NCBI GenBank assembly: GCA_028825345.1
Contig: JAPKAJ010000090.1
Span: 1 to 8,860 of the forward strand
DNA: 8,860 bases
Source of the DNA: Arenicellales bacterium
GTDB taxonomy: Bacteria; Pseudomonadota; Gammaproteobacteria; Arenicellales; UBA868
Reading direction: 5' to 3'
Below are positions 1 through 6,827 of this stretch, piece after piece. The notes under the pieces are model-generated. The model made no database searches and was not told where the DNA came from. It saw nothing but the letters and a program-made list of their open reading frames with translations. How positions within the stretch are numbered: the first letter of the stretch is position 1; each line of letters begins with the position of its first letter. The position numbers were made by a program, and so were the translations under genes.

Positions 1-1049
1 ACGTTCTCAGTGAGGCTGACTACGATCAGGCCCGAGCCGAACTCGAAATCAACCTACTGAGCGATCTTGGCCAGGACCAAGATCCAGCATCCGCCCCAAT
101 CGGAACACCCGCACCGGTTACCGCGACGCTACTTGCGGTCCTCATGCCATTGGCGGCCTTGGGGCTTTACCTGTTTTTGGGACATCCGGGCGCCCTCGAC
201 CCCAGTCCAGTATTAGCGGCACAACAACTAGCGTCAGCCCAACCCCCAACGACTGATGTCGATGCGATGCTCTCTAAGCTTCGCGAACGCCTGTTAGAGC
301 GGCCTGACGATGTGCGTGGCTGGACCCTGCTAGCTAATGCACTGATGAGCACTGGCCATTACGCAGAAGCGGTAACGGCTTACGAGCGCTTAGGGCAACT
401 CGAACCGAGGAATCCAGAGTTCCTGGTTCGCCTCGCAGATGCACTTGCCATGTCCAATAATGGATCATTGACCGGTCAGGCCACCCAACTAATAACGGAG
501 GCGCTCGCGCTCGACCCACAACAGATTCAGGGCCTGTGGCTGGCCGGAATCGCGGCTGAGGAACGCGGCGAACCGATTCAGGCTCTGGCCTTCTGGCGAC
601 GCCTGGAACCCCTCGTGATTGATCAGCCCGAATTACTAAGTGAAGTCCGAGTCATGATAGGTCGAGCCAGTGCCGAGTTACAGAAGAATAAGACCCAGAT
701 GACGACGCCGCTACGGATCGCGGTATCGATAACCCCCGATCTGCTAGGCAGTGTCACCTCTGAAGATACGCTGTTCCTTTACGCGCGAGCGCCAGACGGT
801 CCACCGATGCCTGTGGCTGCCCGAAAATTATCGGCACTGCCCCTGCCGAGGCAAATCACCTTAGATGACCGGGCAACCGTAATGACCGGGGGTTCGCTTT
901 TGAGTCACCGTCAACTTGTGGTGGGTGTCCATATCTCACGCTCCGGCAATGCAATGAAATCCTCAGGCGATCTACTCGGGATGACCAAACCATTTGATCC
1001 AGCCCAGACTCAAGAACTTGCCGTAGTGGTGAATAAACGAGTTCCGTGA
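1..1049 (+). CDS. ccmI: Cytochrome c biogenesis protein CcmI (CycH), 5'-truncated by window edge
   Basis: The open frame runs in from the left edge (first full codon at base 3), so the ATG at 144 is internal. About 348 residues are visible. They begin with a short conserved stretch (VLSEADYDQARAELE) typical of the loop before the second membrane segment of CcmI. A hydrophobic helix follows at about bases 117-180 (ATLLAVLMPLAALGLYLF). Next comes a TPR region at about bases 290-670, with repeats around WTLLANALMSTGHYAEAV and LWLAGIAAEERGEPIQALAFW. The C-terminal periplasmic domain ends in the characteristic SGDLLGMTKPF block and a short basic tail. In the family, CcmI is an inner-membrane chaperone that binds apocytochrome c and presents it to the CcmF/CcmH haem ligation complex; it is usually the last ccm gene. 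That fits its position here, followed by an unrelated convergent operon. The first membrane helix must lie outside the window. The name is well supported by architecture and motifs. Confidence 0.88.
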   Translation, partial: VLSEADYDQARAELEINLLSDLGQDQDPASAPIGTPAPVTATLLAVLMPLAALGLYLFLGHPGALDPSPVLAAQQLASAQPPTTDVDAMLSKLRERLLERPDDVRGWTLLANALMSTGHYAEAVTAYERLGQLEPRNPEFLVRLADALAMSNNGSLTGQATQLITEALALDPQQIQGLWLAGIAAEERGEPIQALAFWRRLEPLVIDQPELLSEVRVMIGRASAELQKNKTQMTTPLRIAVSITPDLLGSVTSEDTLFLYARAPDGPPMPVAARKLSALPLPRQITLDDRATVMTGGSLLSHRQLVVGVHISRSGNAMKSSGDLLGMTKPFDPAQTQELAVVVNKRVP

Positions 1050-1093
1050 GTCTTATAACGCGCTAAGCACATGCTGGATCTAGCAGCGAGGGC

Positions 1094-2320
1094 CTAGCAG
1101 GGAATAATGTTGTGTTCCGGCCCAAAAGGAAACCCGGTAATATTTTCTGCGCCTTTTTCTCCGATAATTAAAATGTCATGCTCGCGATATCCACCGGCGC
1201 CAGCGTTACCCTCGGGCATCATGATCATCGGTTCCATAGAGACAACCATTCCTGGCTCAAGCACAGTGTCTACATCCTCGCGAAGTTCGAGGCCAGCCTC
1301 GCGACCGTATTAGTGAGAGAGCGTTCCAAACGAATGCCCATAGCCGAAAGTACGATACTCTAAAAGCCCGTTTTTTTCATATATCGCGTTTAATTTTTCG
1401 GCAATATCGCAACATCGAACACCAGGTGCGATCAGTTCCAAGCCGCTCTGATGCACCTCGCAGTTAATCTCCCATAATGCCAATGAGCAAGGGTCGCAAG
1501 ATCCAAGAAAGAGAGTTCGCTCTAACGCCTGGTAGTAGCCCGAAATCATAGCAAAGGTATTGAGACTGAGGATGTCGCCCTTTTGCACTAGGCGTGTGGT
1601 CAACGGATTGTGAGCACCATCGGTATTAACGCCCGACTGCAGCCAGGTCCAGGTATCCATGATTTCGGTATGCGGAAAACTTTGGGCAATCTCCCGAATC
1701 ATGGCTCGATTGGACTGCATGGCTATCTCAAACTCTGGTACATCCACGGCCACAGCATCGACCACAGCCGCGCCCCCTAGATCGCAGATACGCGCGCCTT
1801 CGCGAATCAATGCCAGCTCCTCTGCAGATTTACGCATCCGCAACTGCATCGCTTTGCCAGAAAGGTCTACAAGCTCGACACCCGGCAGCGCTTGCTGAAG
1901 CTTTGCATGGTTCTGCAAGGTCAGGTGATCCGATTCGATTCCGACTCGTTTTGCAGATCCTACCAACTGTTGCACCGCGACGAAAAAATTATCCTTGTGC
2001 CAGTCGGTATATACCAGATTGTCGTGTCCAAAAGTCTGGCGCCAGGGTTGGCCGCCATCGATGTTGGCACTGATCGTGATTAGGCGCCCCTGGGTTATGA
2101 CGCACCCATAATTTCGTCCAAAGGCGGTGTACACAAAATCTGCGAAATAATTAACGCAGTGCATCGACGTTAAAACAGCGGCCTCGATATCCAGAGCCGC
2201 CATCTCTGCCCGCAACGCGGTGCAACGGCGAGTCATTTCATCATCGCTGAAAGTGGGTTTTGGCGGCAGACCATTTTCCAATGTGAGGGTGTGCGGTCTT
2301 TCGCTTGCTGGACCTGTCAT
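1094..2320 (-). pseudogene. Creatinase (creatine amidinohydrolase), interrupted by one in-frame TAA
   Basis: Creatinase (EC 3.5.3.3, M24 'pita-bread' fold) hydrolyses creatine to sarcosine and urea in the cytoplasm. The frame from ATG 2320 gives 336 residues closely resembling Pseudomonas putida creatinase as I recall it, with blocks such as ISANIDGGQPWR, SGVNTDGAHNP, ALERTLFL and RTFGYGHSFGTLSH. It then meets TAA at 1310-1312, where the P. putida enzyme has Tyr332. Reading on in the same frame restores the normal C-terminus: YGREAGLELRED, MVVSMEPMIMMPEG, GGYREHDILII and GFPFGPEHNII, ending at TAG 1094-1096. The total is about 407 residues plus the stop, against 403 in P. putida. Phe67, Arg69, His237 and Glu267 (P. 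putida 62, 64, 232 and 262) lie before the stop. Arg340 and Glu363 (335 and 358) lie after it, so the truncated protein should be inactive. The ATG overlaps the upstream gene's TGA (ATGA), so translation is probably coupled. Family assignment is strong; whether the lesion is genuine is open. Confidence 0.9.
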
Positions 2321-3684
2321 GGCAAGATACTTTCCCAGTCAAAGTTATCAAAAAACTCCATCTTTTTGTTGTTGCACTGAGTCTGGTACGCTGACCCGGG
2401 CTGCACACAAGTCGCGCAGAGATGGCGTTCTCGTAGTATCTGTCCTGCGGGGCTTTCCTCTATACAAATCGAGGCGATCCCTGCGATCTTGCCACCTTGT
2501 TTTTCAATCAGCTCAATACCTGCACCCATAGTTCCACCGGTTTCCACCCACTGGTCAACCAGTAACACATGCGCACCTTCTTTGAAGGCTGGTTTTCGCA
2601 GCTCCATTTGTTGCGTACGACCGGTGTAGTTAACAAAGTCGACCTCGTCGGTTGGCACCGGCAGTTTTCCAGCCTTGCGGATGGTGAGGAAACCGGCTCC
2701 TAGTCGATCCGCCATTGCGGCGCCAAGCACATAACCCGCCGCATCGATCCCGGCGACTACGTCAACCCGGCTTGACTCGAATGGTTGGCACAGTGTGTCG
2801 AGCATCGAGTGAAATGCCTTGGCATTAACATAAGCTGATGAGGGGTCCAGCCAGGCCAACGTGGGATCTTTGACATTCGGTGCCATGTTGCGCAGATACC
2901 AGTCTGAATCCAGACTGGAACCCGTTTCTGTGCTCTCGAAATCCTTGCTCCCTTTCATACGCGATTGGTTAACCAATTCCGTCAACCGTTTGGGATCAAT
3001 GTTGTAAAAATCTCCAGGATAATTGATACCTGTTGCAACGAGCACGGCGTCGACCTCATCGGCGTAGTCAATGAAATTGTCAGGCGTCACGCCTGACGCC
3101 ACGGCTAAGGGCGAGATATCTGAGCCCAGCCTAAAGTCACTGATTTTATCCCTCGCAGCCGGTTTTCCCGTTGCAACTCCCGAGGTTGTGACAACATCCA
3201 TATACCCGACTGCTATCCGGGCGGATTGTTGCCAGTGCTGGGGTTCTACGAGCCTTTGTTTCTTAAAGGCGGTTCCACCAAAATACAGTCCATCCCACCC
3301 GGAGTCGACGCGGGCCTGGGAGATCGCGTTTGCGTCCTGCTGGCTCGTAACGTGCTCGTTTATACAGGCATCATCTGCCCAATAGGCGTCGACCAGTGTT
3401 CCCTCGTTCGCTAATTCCCCGAGCACCCCAAATGCTTTTAGTCCGGTAACGCCTAGGAAATTGACCCCTATCCATAAGCTCGGAAAGCTTGCTCGGCAGG
3501 TCCTGATAATCGGCAAAAACTGGTCTATTTCAAAATCGTGGTTAATCAGAAATACCCCAGGGGCCCCGCAGCTTAGGGCTATTTGAATATTCCGCTTGGT
3601 TTGGCCTTCATCTACGACGTGAATTACCGGCAAGATAACAGGGCCTAAAGTCTTGAAAACCTTTCGAAAATCTGTCCGATTCAT
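2317..3684 (-). CDS. BtpA/SgcQ-like TIM-barrel fused to an adenine-phosphoribosyltransferase-like domain
   Basis: This 455-residue protein has two domains. Residues ~10-225 resemble the BtpA/SgcQ family. They carry PVIHVVDEG at 19-27, the family-like block TSGVATGKPA at 167-176 and a phosphate-binding-like ASGVTPDN at 196-203. BtpA was named for a role in photosystem I accumulation, but the biochemical function of most members is unknown. A linker with a Ser/Thr-rich stretch (~243-262) leads to a type I phosphoribosyltransferase domain at ~285-455. That domain has GIDAAGYVLG at 312-321, RKAGKLP at 336-342 and a PRPP loop, VLLVDQWVETGGT, at 373-385. The order matches APRT (GTEARGF, RKPGKLP, VDDLLATGGT), but the usual Asp-Asp of the PRPP loop is Asp-Gln and the purine-side Arg is Ala. 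Substrate is therefore uncertain. The tail holds Cys423, Cys426 and Cys437. It is the first gene of the minus-strand operon, and its TGA overlaps the creatinase ATG. Upstream purine-rich bases (GAGG, about 3696-3700) could be the ribosome site. A role in salvage or breakdown of a nucleobase-like compound is inference only. Confidence 0.82.
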   Translation of the reverse strand: MNRTDFRKVFKTLGPVILPVIHVVDEGQTKRNIQIALSCGAPGVFLINHDFEIDQFLPIIRTCRASFPSLWIGVNFLGVTGLKAFGVLGELANEGTLVDAYWADDACINEHVTSQQDANAISQARVDSGWDGLYFGGTAFKKQRLVEPQHWQQSARIAVGYMDVVTTSGVATGKPAARDKISDFRLGSDISPLAVASGVTPDNFIDYADEVDAVLVATGINYPGDFYNIDPKRLTELVNQSRMKGSKDFESTETGSSLDSDWYLRNMAPNVKDPTLAWLDPSSAYVNAKAFHSMLDTLCQPFESSRVDVVAGIDAAGYVLGAAMADRLGAGFLTIRKAGKLPVPTDEVDFVNYTGRTQQMELRKPAFKEGAHVLLVDQWVETGGTMGAGIELIEKQGGKIAGIASICIEESPAGQILRERHLCATCVQPGSAYQTQCNNKKMEFFDNFDWESILP

Positions 3685-3762
3685 CTTCTGATTAACCTCA
3701 TACCTCTAAACGTACTATTAATATACTTGATTATTTTACAGATTTCATTACATTTACTGATC
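3685..3762. promoter_or_regulatory. Divergent promoter/operator region between the BtpA-PRTase operon and lysR
   Basis: This 78-base AT-rich gap separates two divergently transcribed units, the usual place for a LysR-type regulator to bind. It contains a TATTAATA palindrome at 3716-3723. A -10-like TATATT lies on the minus strand (3725-3720) for the BtpA-PRTase operon, without a convincing -35, as often seen at activator-dependent promoters. On the plus strand TTGATT (3727-3732) and TACATT (3749-3754) are 16 bases apart and would start RNA almost at the lysR ATG. TTTCAT (3743-3748) and ATGAAA (3763-3768) form an inverted repeat over the lysR start. These are visual matches to consensus only. 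Confidence 0.45.
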
Positions 3763-4674
3763 ATGAAAGAAGAAGAGATTCCCACCAATTGGCTTCGCAG
3801 CTTTGTAACAGTGGTCGACTGCCATGGCTACACCCGTGCCGCCAAAGTCCTAGGCTGCTCACAGCCTACTATCAGCGTTCATATCCAACGCCTGGAAGCG
3901 ATGCAAGGCAAGTTAATCGCCCGAGATAAGAAGGGTTTAGCCTTAACCCCTTTGGGCACACAAGTCGTGGGCTATGCTCGACAAATTCTCACGCTTCATG
4001 CCGAACTGTCTTGCTTGACTGCCCAGCGGATGACTGACCTGACTGTTCGAATTGGCCTGCCAACCGATTTTGCGACTCAAGCGTTACAGTCTTCCTTGAT
4101 GACCCTGGCCCAGGAAAAGCCAAATTTCCGGGTTGAGTATCGATGCGGCCTCTCTTCGGAGATTACCGAACTATTTGCTAAGGGAGAGCTCGATATCATG
4201 GTAGCCATCGATCAGAGCTCATTGCCTGAATACCGAATTAACTCGCTGTCCATTAGTCCCATCTGGGTCTGCGGCAAGCATTTCACTGTTCCCGTTAATA
4301 CCTCAATCCCCCTTATAGTCCATCCAGAAGGTTGCGAATACCGCACGCGAATGATTGAAAAGCTGTCCCGTCACAACCTGCCGTGGCATGTGGCGTTTGA
4401 GAGCCCCTTCATTCAAGGCCTGCAAGAGGCCGTAGAAAATAATCTAGGCGTTAGTGCATTGACATATCCAACCGTTTCCCCAAAGATGCGCGTTCTTAAT
4501 AATGAAAAAGAGTTTGGACTGATGCGGCAAATTCAAATAGGCCTTTTTGCCCGCAATACTCTGTCAAGTATGTCTGCCTCGCTTGCCCTCAGTCAGCTAC
4601 ACAATATTTTAAAGTCGTCAGCCTATAGAGCGGGTTTCACCCGTGAGCCAAGTCGGGAAACCGCATCTCAATGA
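3763..4674 (+). CDS. LysR-family transcriptional regulator
   Basis: From ATG 3763 this is a 303-residue protein, normal for the family. The N-terminal winged helix-turn-helix begins almost at once: WLRSFVTVVDCHGYTRAA at about residues 10-27, then VLGCSQPTISVHIQRLE at 29-45, containing the recognition helix. ALTPLGTQVVGYARQIL then leads into the linker helix. The rest, from about residue 90 (VRIGLPTDF), is the substrate-binding-type effector domain with the typical ELFAKGELDIMVAID segment. I chose 3763 over the TTG at 3727 because the family starts right before the helix-turn-helix and because 3727 would place the start inside the divergent promoter. No Shine-Dalgarno precedes 3763, so a near-leaderless start is possible. 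Its TGA overlaps an upstream ATG of the binding-protein frame, which argues for co-transcription with the transporter. It probably controls both the minus-strand operon and its own. The effector is unknown; the imported solute or its breakdown product is the natural guess. Confidence 0.92.
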   Translation: MKEEEIPTNWLRSFVTVVDCHGYTRAAKVLGCSQPTISVHIQRLEAMQGKLIARDKKGLALTPLGTQVVGYARQILTLHAELSCLTAQRMTDLTVRIGLPTDFATQALQSSLMTLAQEKPNFRVEYRCGLSSEITELFAKGELDIMVAIDQSSLPEYRINSLSISPIWVCGKHFTVPVNTSIPLIVHPEGCEYRTRMIEKLSRHNLPWHVAFESPFIQGLQEAVENNLGVSALTYPTVSPKMRVLNNEKEFGLMRQIQIGLFARNTLSSMSASLALSQLHNILKSSAYRAGFTREPSRETASQ

Positions 4675-4679
4675 AACCA

Positions 4680-4687
4680 AAGGAGGT
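4680..4687 (+). promoter_or_regulatory. Strong Shine-Dalgarno (AAGGAGGT) that fixes the binding-protein start
   Basis: AAGGAGGT is a full match to the 16S anti-Shine-Dalgarno and sits five bases (from GGAGG) before ATG 4692. It is the strongest ribosome site in the window. It decides 4692 over the in-frame ATG at 4671, which overlaps the lysR stop and has no such site. Confidence 0.85.
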
Positions 4688-4691
4688 AATC

Positions 4692-5858
4692 ATGAAAAAG
4701 AAATCAAAGAACACTACGAAGTCGCACGCCAAACCGGACCTCGGTCGACGGAAAATTATCCAAGGCGCGGGCTATGCGACTGCGGCGAGCGCGCTTAGCG
4801 TGCCACTCATCTTGGTGCCCCCACGGGCCAATGCCGCGACAGAACTGAATATGATAGCCTGGTACGGTCACGGCGAACCCGACATGGTCGAAGAATTTGA
4901 AGCCATGCATAACGTCAAGATTAAGGCTAAGTACTATGCCGGTGGCGACAACATGCTTGCGCTCATTTCCCAGTCCCCACCCGGAACCTACGACCTTATC
5001 CTCTCAGATGGAGAATTCGTCCGATTATTGAATGAGGCCGGATATATCGAACCCATGAACCCCAATGAGTATCACATGGACGATCTTTTCGATGAATATT
5101 CTCATTTTGCTGCACATTGGAGCGGCGACAATCTGTACTCCGTAATTGTCCGCTTCGGTTACCTTGGGGTATCTTTTAATACCGAAATCATCAGCCATCA
5201 AGAGGCCATGGACTACAACATCCTATGGGACCCCAAGCTCAAAGGGAAAGTCGGGCACTTCGATTGGCATCTACCTAATCTTGGCTGTCTCAGCCTGCGG
5301 GACGGCAATAACAAACCGTCCCCGTTCGATATCGGCAGTGCTGAGTGGGCCAAACTCCAGGAAACTACTTTGTCCCTGAAACCTCAAGTAGCCGGCTACT
5401 TTGACTATGGCGGAACTTTTGCTTCTTTGAAAAATGGCCAAGTTCATGCGATGTGTGGAATTGGCGACTGGATTACTGGCATCGTGCGAAAAGATGGCTC
5501 GCCAGTGGATTCGGTAATTCCCAAGCAAGGTGGTATTCAGTGGACCGAGTCATACTCGGTCGGCAAGGGCTCAAATAAGCAAGACCTGGCCAAAGAATTT
5601 ATCCGCTATATCACATCACCTAAAGGTCAGGTCCGCTCGATTCAGATGGGTGCGTATCCTGGAATGTCGCCATACAAATCTGGTTGGACAGCCATAAACG
5701 AGGCTAACCCGGCTGAAGCTAAACGCCAACGGATGGTGTTTGATGGCCCCAATTGCATAGACGACCTGCGAGAGGGGCGTATCCATTTTCGAGACACGCC
5801 TGTCCAGCAATCTCTTGAGGACTGGAACGACTTCTGGTCTGAATACAAAAACGCCTAG
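4692..5858 (+). CDS. Extracellular solute-binding protein, PotD/PotF-like, with probable Tat signal
   Basis: This is a 388-residue periplasmic receptor of an ABC importer in the polyamine-type (PotD) family. The N-terminus is basic, then DLGRRKIIQG (16-25), a long mildly hydrophobic stretch and a likely cleavage at RANA/A (about 48/49), a good twin-arginine signal. Family features follow: PGTYDLILSDGEFVRLL (97-113), a YSVIVRFGYLGVSFN hinge-like region (149-163), LWDPKLKGKV (179-187), GIGDW (256-260) and IPKQGGIQWTES (276-287). From memory of PotD, W260 and W284 align with its ligand-binding tryptophans, while E286 stands where PotD has Asp257. This suggests an amine or guanidinium ligand, though not necessarily a polyamine. 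Creatine or a relative is an inference from the divergent creatinase gene. The start at 4692 is set by a perfect ribosome site. The gene ends just before a strong terminator, which would raise its level relative to the permeases. Confidence 0.9.
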   Translation: MKKKSKNTTKSHAKPDLGRRKIIQGAGYATAASALSVPLILVPPRANAATELNMIAWYGHGEPDMVEEFEAMHNVKIKAKYYAGGDNMLALISQSPPGTYDLILSDGEFVRLLNEAGYIEPMNPNEYHMDDLFDEYSHFAAHWSGDNLYSVIVRFGYLGVSFNTEIISHQEAMDYNILWDPKLKGKVGHFDWHLPNLGCLSLRDGNNKPSPFDIGSAEWAKLQETTLSLKPQVAGYFDYGGTFASLKNGQVHAMCGIGDWITGIVRKDGSPVDSVIPKQGGIQWTESYSVGKGSNKQDLAKEFIRYITSPKGQVRSIQMGAYPGMSPYKSGWTAINEANPAEAKRQRMVFDGPNCIDDLREGRIHFRDTPVQQSLEDWNDFWSEYKNA

Positions 5859-5870
5859 ACATGGGCGAGG

Positions 5871-5899
5871 AAAGCCGGCCCTCAAGGGCCGGCTTTTTT
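5871..5899 (+). terminator. Rho-independent terminator between binding-protein and permease genes
   Basis: GCCGGCCC (5874-5881) pairs perfectly with GGGCCGGC (5886-5893) around a TCAA loop. Flanking AAA/TTT extend the stem to 11 pairs, and a run of six T follows (5894-5899). It starts 13 bases after the binding-protein stop. It points along the plus strand only, since the other strand has just three T. In ABC operons such hairpins commonly let partial read-through supply membrane components at lower levels than the receptor. Confidence 0.88.
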
Positions 5900-5942
5900 C
5901 CTTGTGCTTTGATACTCCTCCAATGCCTTTGAATCCGGCCTT

Positions 5943-6827
5943 TTGACTACACTTATCGGCCAAAACACTGTGCCGCATCTCCCAAAGCGTCGCACAGTGA
6001 CCTTGTACGGCTTGACCTGGTCAATGCCCATCATTATTTGGCAGTTGGTTTTCTTTGTTTTCCCGCTGATTTTCCTTGTCGTTATGAGTTTCTGGCTGGT
6101 CATAAACTATCGGATGGTGCCGGGGTGGGATACAGTAAATTGGACCAAAATGTACTCTAAGGGATATTTCTGGGATACCTACTGGAGAACACTCGCCTAT
6201 GCAATGATCGCTACCATAACCACGACCATACTGGCTTTCCCTTGTTCGTTTGCCCTTGCCTTCAAAGTATCTGCCACATTGCGGCGCTGGGCATTGTTCT
6301 TTTTGATCGTGCCTTTTTTTACCAGTTACCTGGTACGCATTTACTCCTGGCAAATCTTTCTAAACGATAACGGTATTTTCAACAGGATGTTCGACTACAT
6401 CGGGCTTGGTCCTTTTCATTTGCTCAACAATTTTTTCGGGACTCTCGTTGGATATCTGACACTATGCTTGCCGCTTGCGGTAGTCCTTCAATTGATCTCA
6501 TTGGCGAATGTTGATCGTAACCTGATCGAGGCCGCACACAATCTTGGTTGCGGGCGACTGAAGACTGTTTTTCTGGTGATCGTTCCGATGGCCAAAATAG
6601 GGATCATCCTTGGCGCAGTATTTACTTTTATTCTATCTTTTGGAGACTTCGTAAGCCCCTATTACCTGGGCGGTTCAAAACCTCCCACCTTAAGCATCCT
6701 GATAATCGATACCACAAAATCTGGCCAGCAATGGCCTCGTGCCGCGGTCGTCGCCGTCACAATGATCATTACACTTTTGGCCATTATGTTCGCGTCTGTC
6801 TCGGCCGCGTATCGCAAAAAACCATGA
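5943..6827 (+). CDS. ABC transporter permease, PotB-like (first membrane subunit)
   Basis: This is an inner-membrane subunit of the importer, 294 residues from TTG 5943. It has about six membrane helices: IIIWQLVFFVFPLIFLVVMSF (30-50), a second near 85-110, then LFFLIVPFFTSYLV, FFGTLVGYLTLCLPLAVVL, IGIILGAVFTFILSFGDFV and a last near AAVVAVTMIITLLAIMF. The coupling (EAA) loop is EAAHNLGCGRLKTVFLVIVP, which docks on the ATPase. The start is uncertain. The frame opens after TGA 5910-5912 and holds no ATG before 6024, which would cut away the basic cytoplasmic N-terminus (PKRR) and part of helix 1. TTG 5943 or GTG 5970 are the candidates, and neither has a Shine-Dalgarno. A tiny ORF (ATG 5923 to TGA 5946) overlaps TTG 5943 and could couple translation, or a single base may be missing in the T run. 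It follows a terminator, and its TGA overlaps the next permease's ATG. Confidence 0.88.
   Translation: MTTLIGQNTVPHLPKRRTVTLYGLTWSMPIIIWQLVFFVFPLIFLVVMSFWLVINYRMVPGWDTVNWTKMYSKGYFWDTYWRTLAYAMIATITTTILAFPCSFALAFKVSATLRRWALFFLIVPFFTSYLVRIYSWQIFLNDNGIFNRMFDYIGLGPFHLLNNFFGTLVGYLTLCLPLAVVLQLISLANVDRNLIEAAHNLGCGRLKTVFLVIVPMAKIGIILGAVFTFILSFGDFVSPYYLGGSKPPTLSILIIDTTKSGQQWPRAAVVAVTMIITLLAIMFASVSAAYRKKP

Noticed and set aside
144..1049. ATG 144 as the true start of the first gene
   Set aside because: The 47 codons before it are open and CcmI-like, so the gene runs in from outside the window.
1050..1093. Possible bidirectional terminator between ccmI and creatinase
   Set aside because: Only weak short repeats (such as CTAGCAG twice) are seen, with no stable stem followed by a T run on either strand.
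1310..1312. Reassigned genetic code reading TAA as Tyr
   Set aside because: All three stops end neighbouring full-length genes normally (TGA for ccmI, lysR and the ATPase; TAG for the receptor and second permease), and one TAA site is not evidence for reassignment.
1107..1313. Plus-strand ORF of 68 codons
   Set aside because: It lies antisense to the creatinase C-terminus, which explains the sequence fully.
3727..3762. TTG 3727 as the lysR start
   Set aside because: It adds 12 hydrophobic residues unlike the family, has no ribosome site and falls in the divergent promoter.
4671..4691. ATG 4671 as the receptor start
   Set aside because: It overlaps the lysR stop but has no ribosome site; ATG 4692 has a perfect AAGGAGGT at good spacing.
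5616..5978. Minus-strand ORF of 120 codons over the receptor end and terminator
   Set aside because: It is antisense to a clear gene, covers the terminator hairpin and shows no recognisable protein features.
6548..6823. N-terminal extension of the second permease
   Set aside because: It is the out-of-frame shadow of the first permease; the family N-terminus fits ATG 6824.
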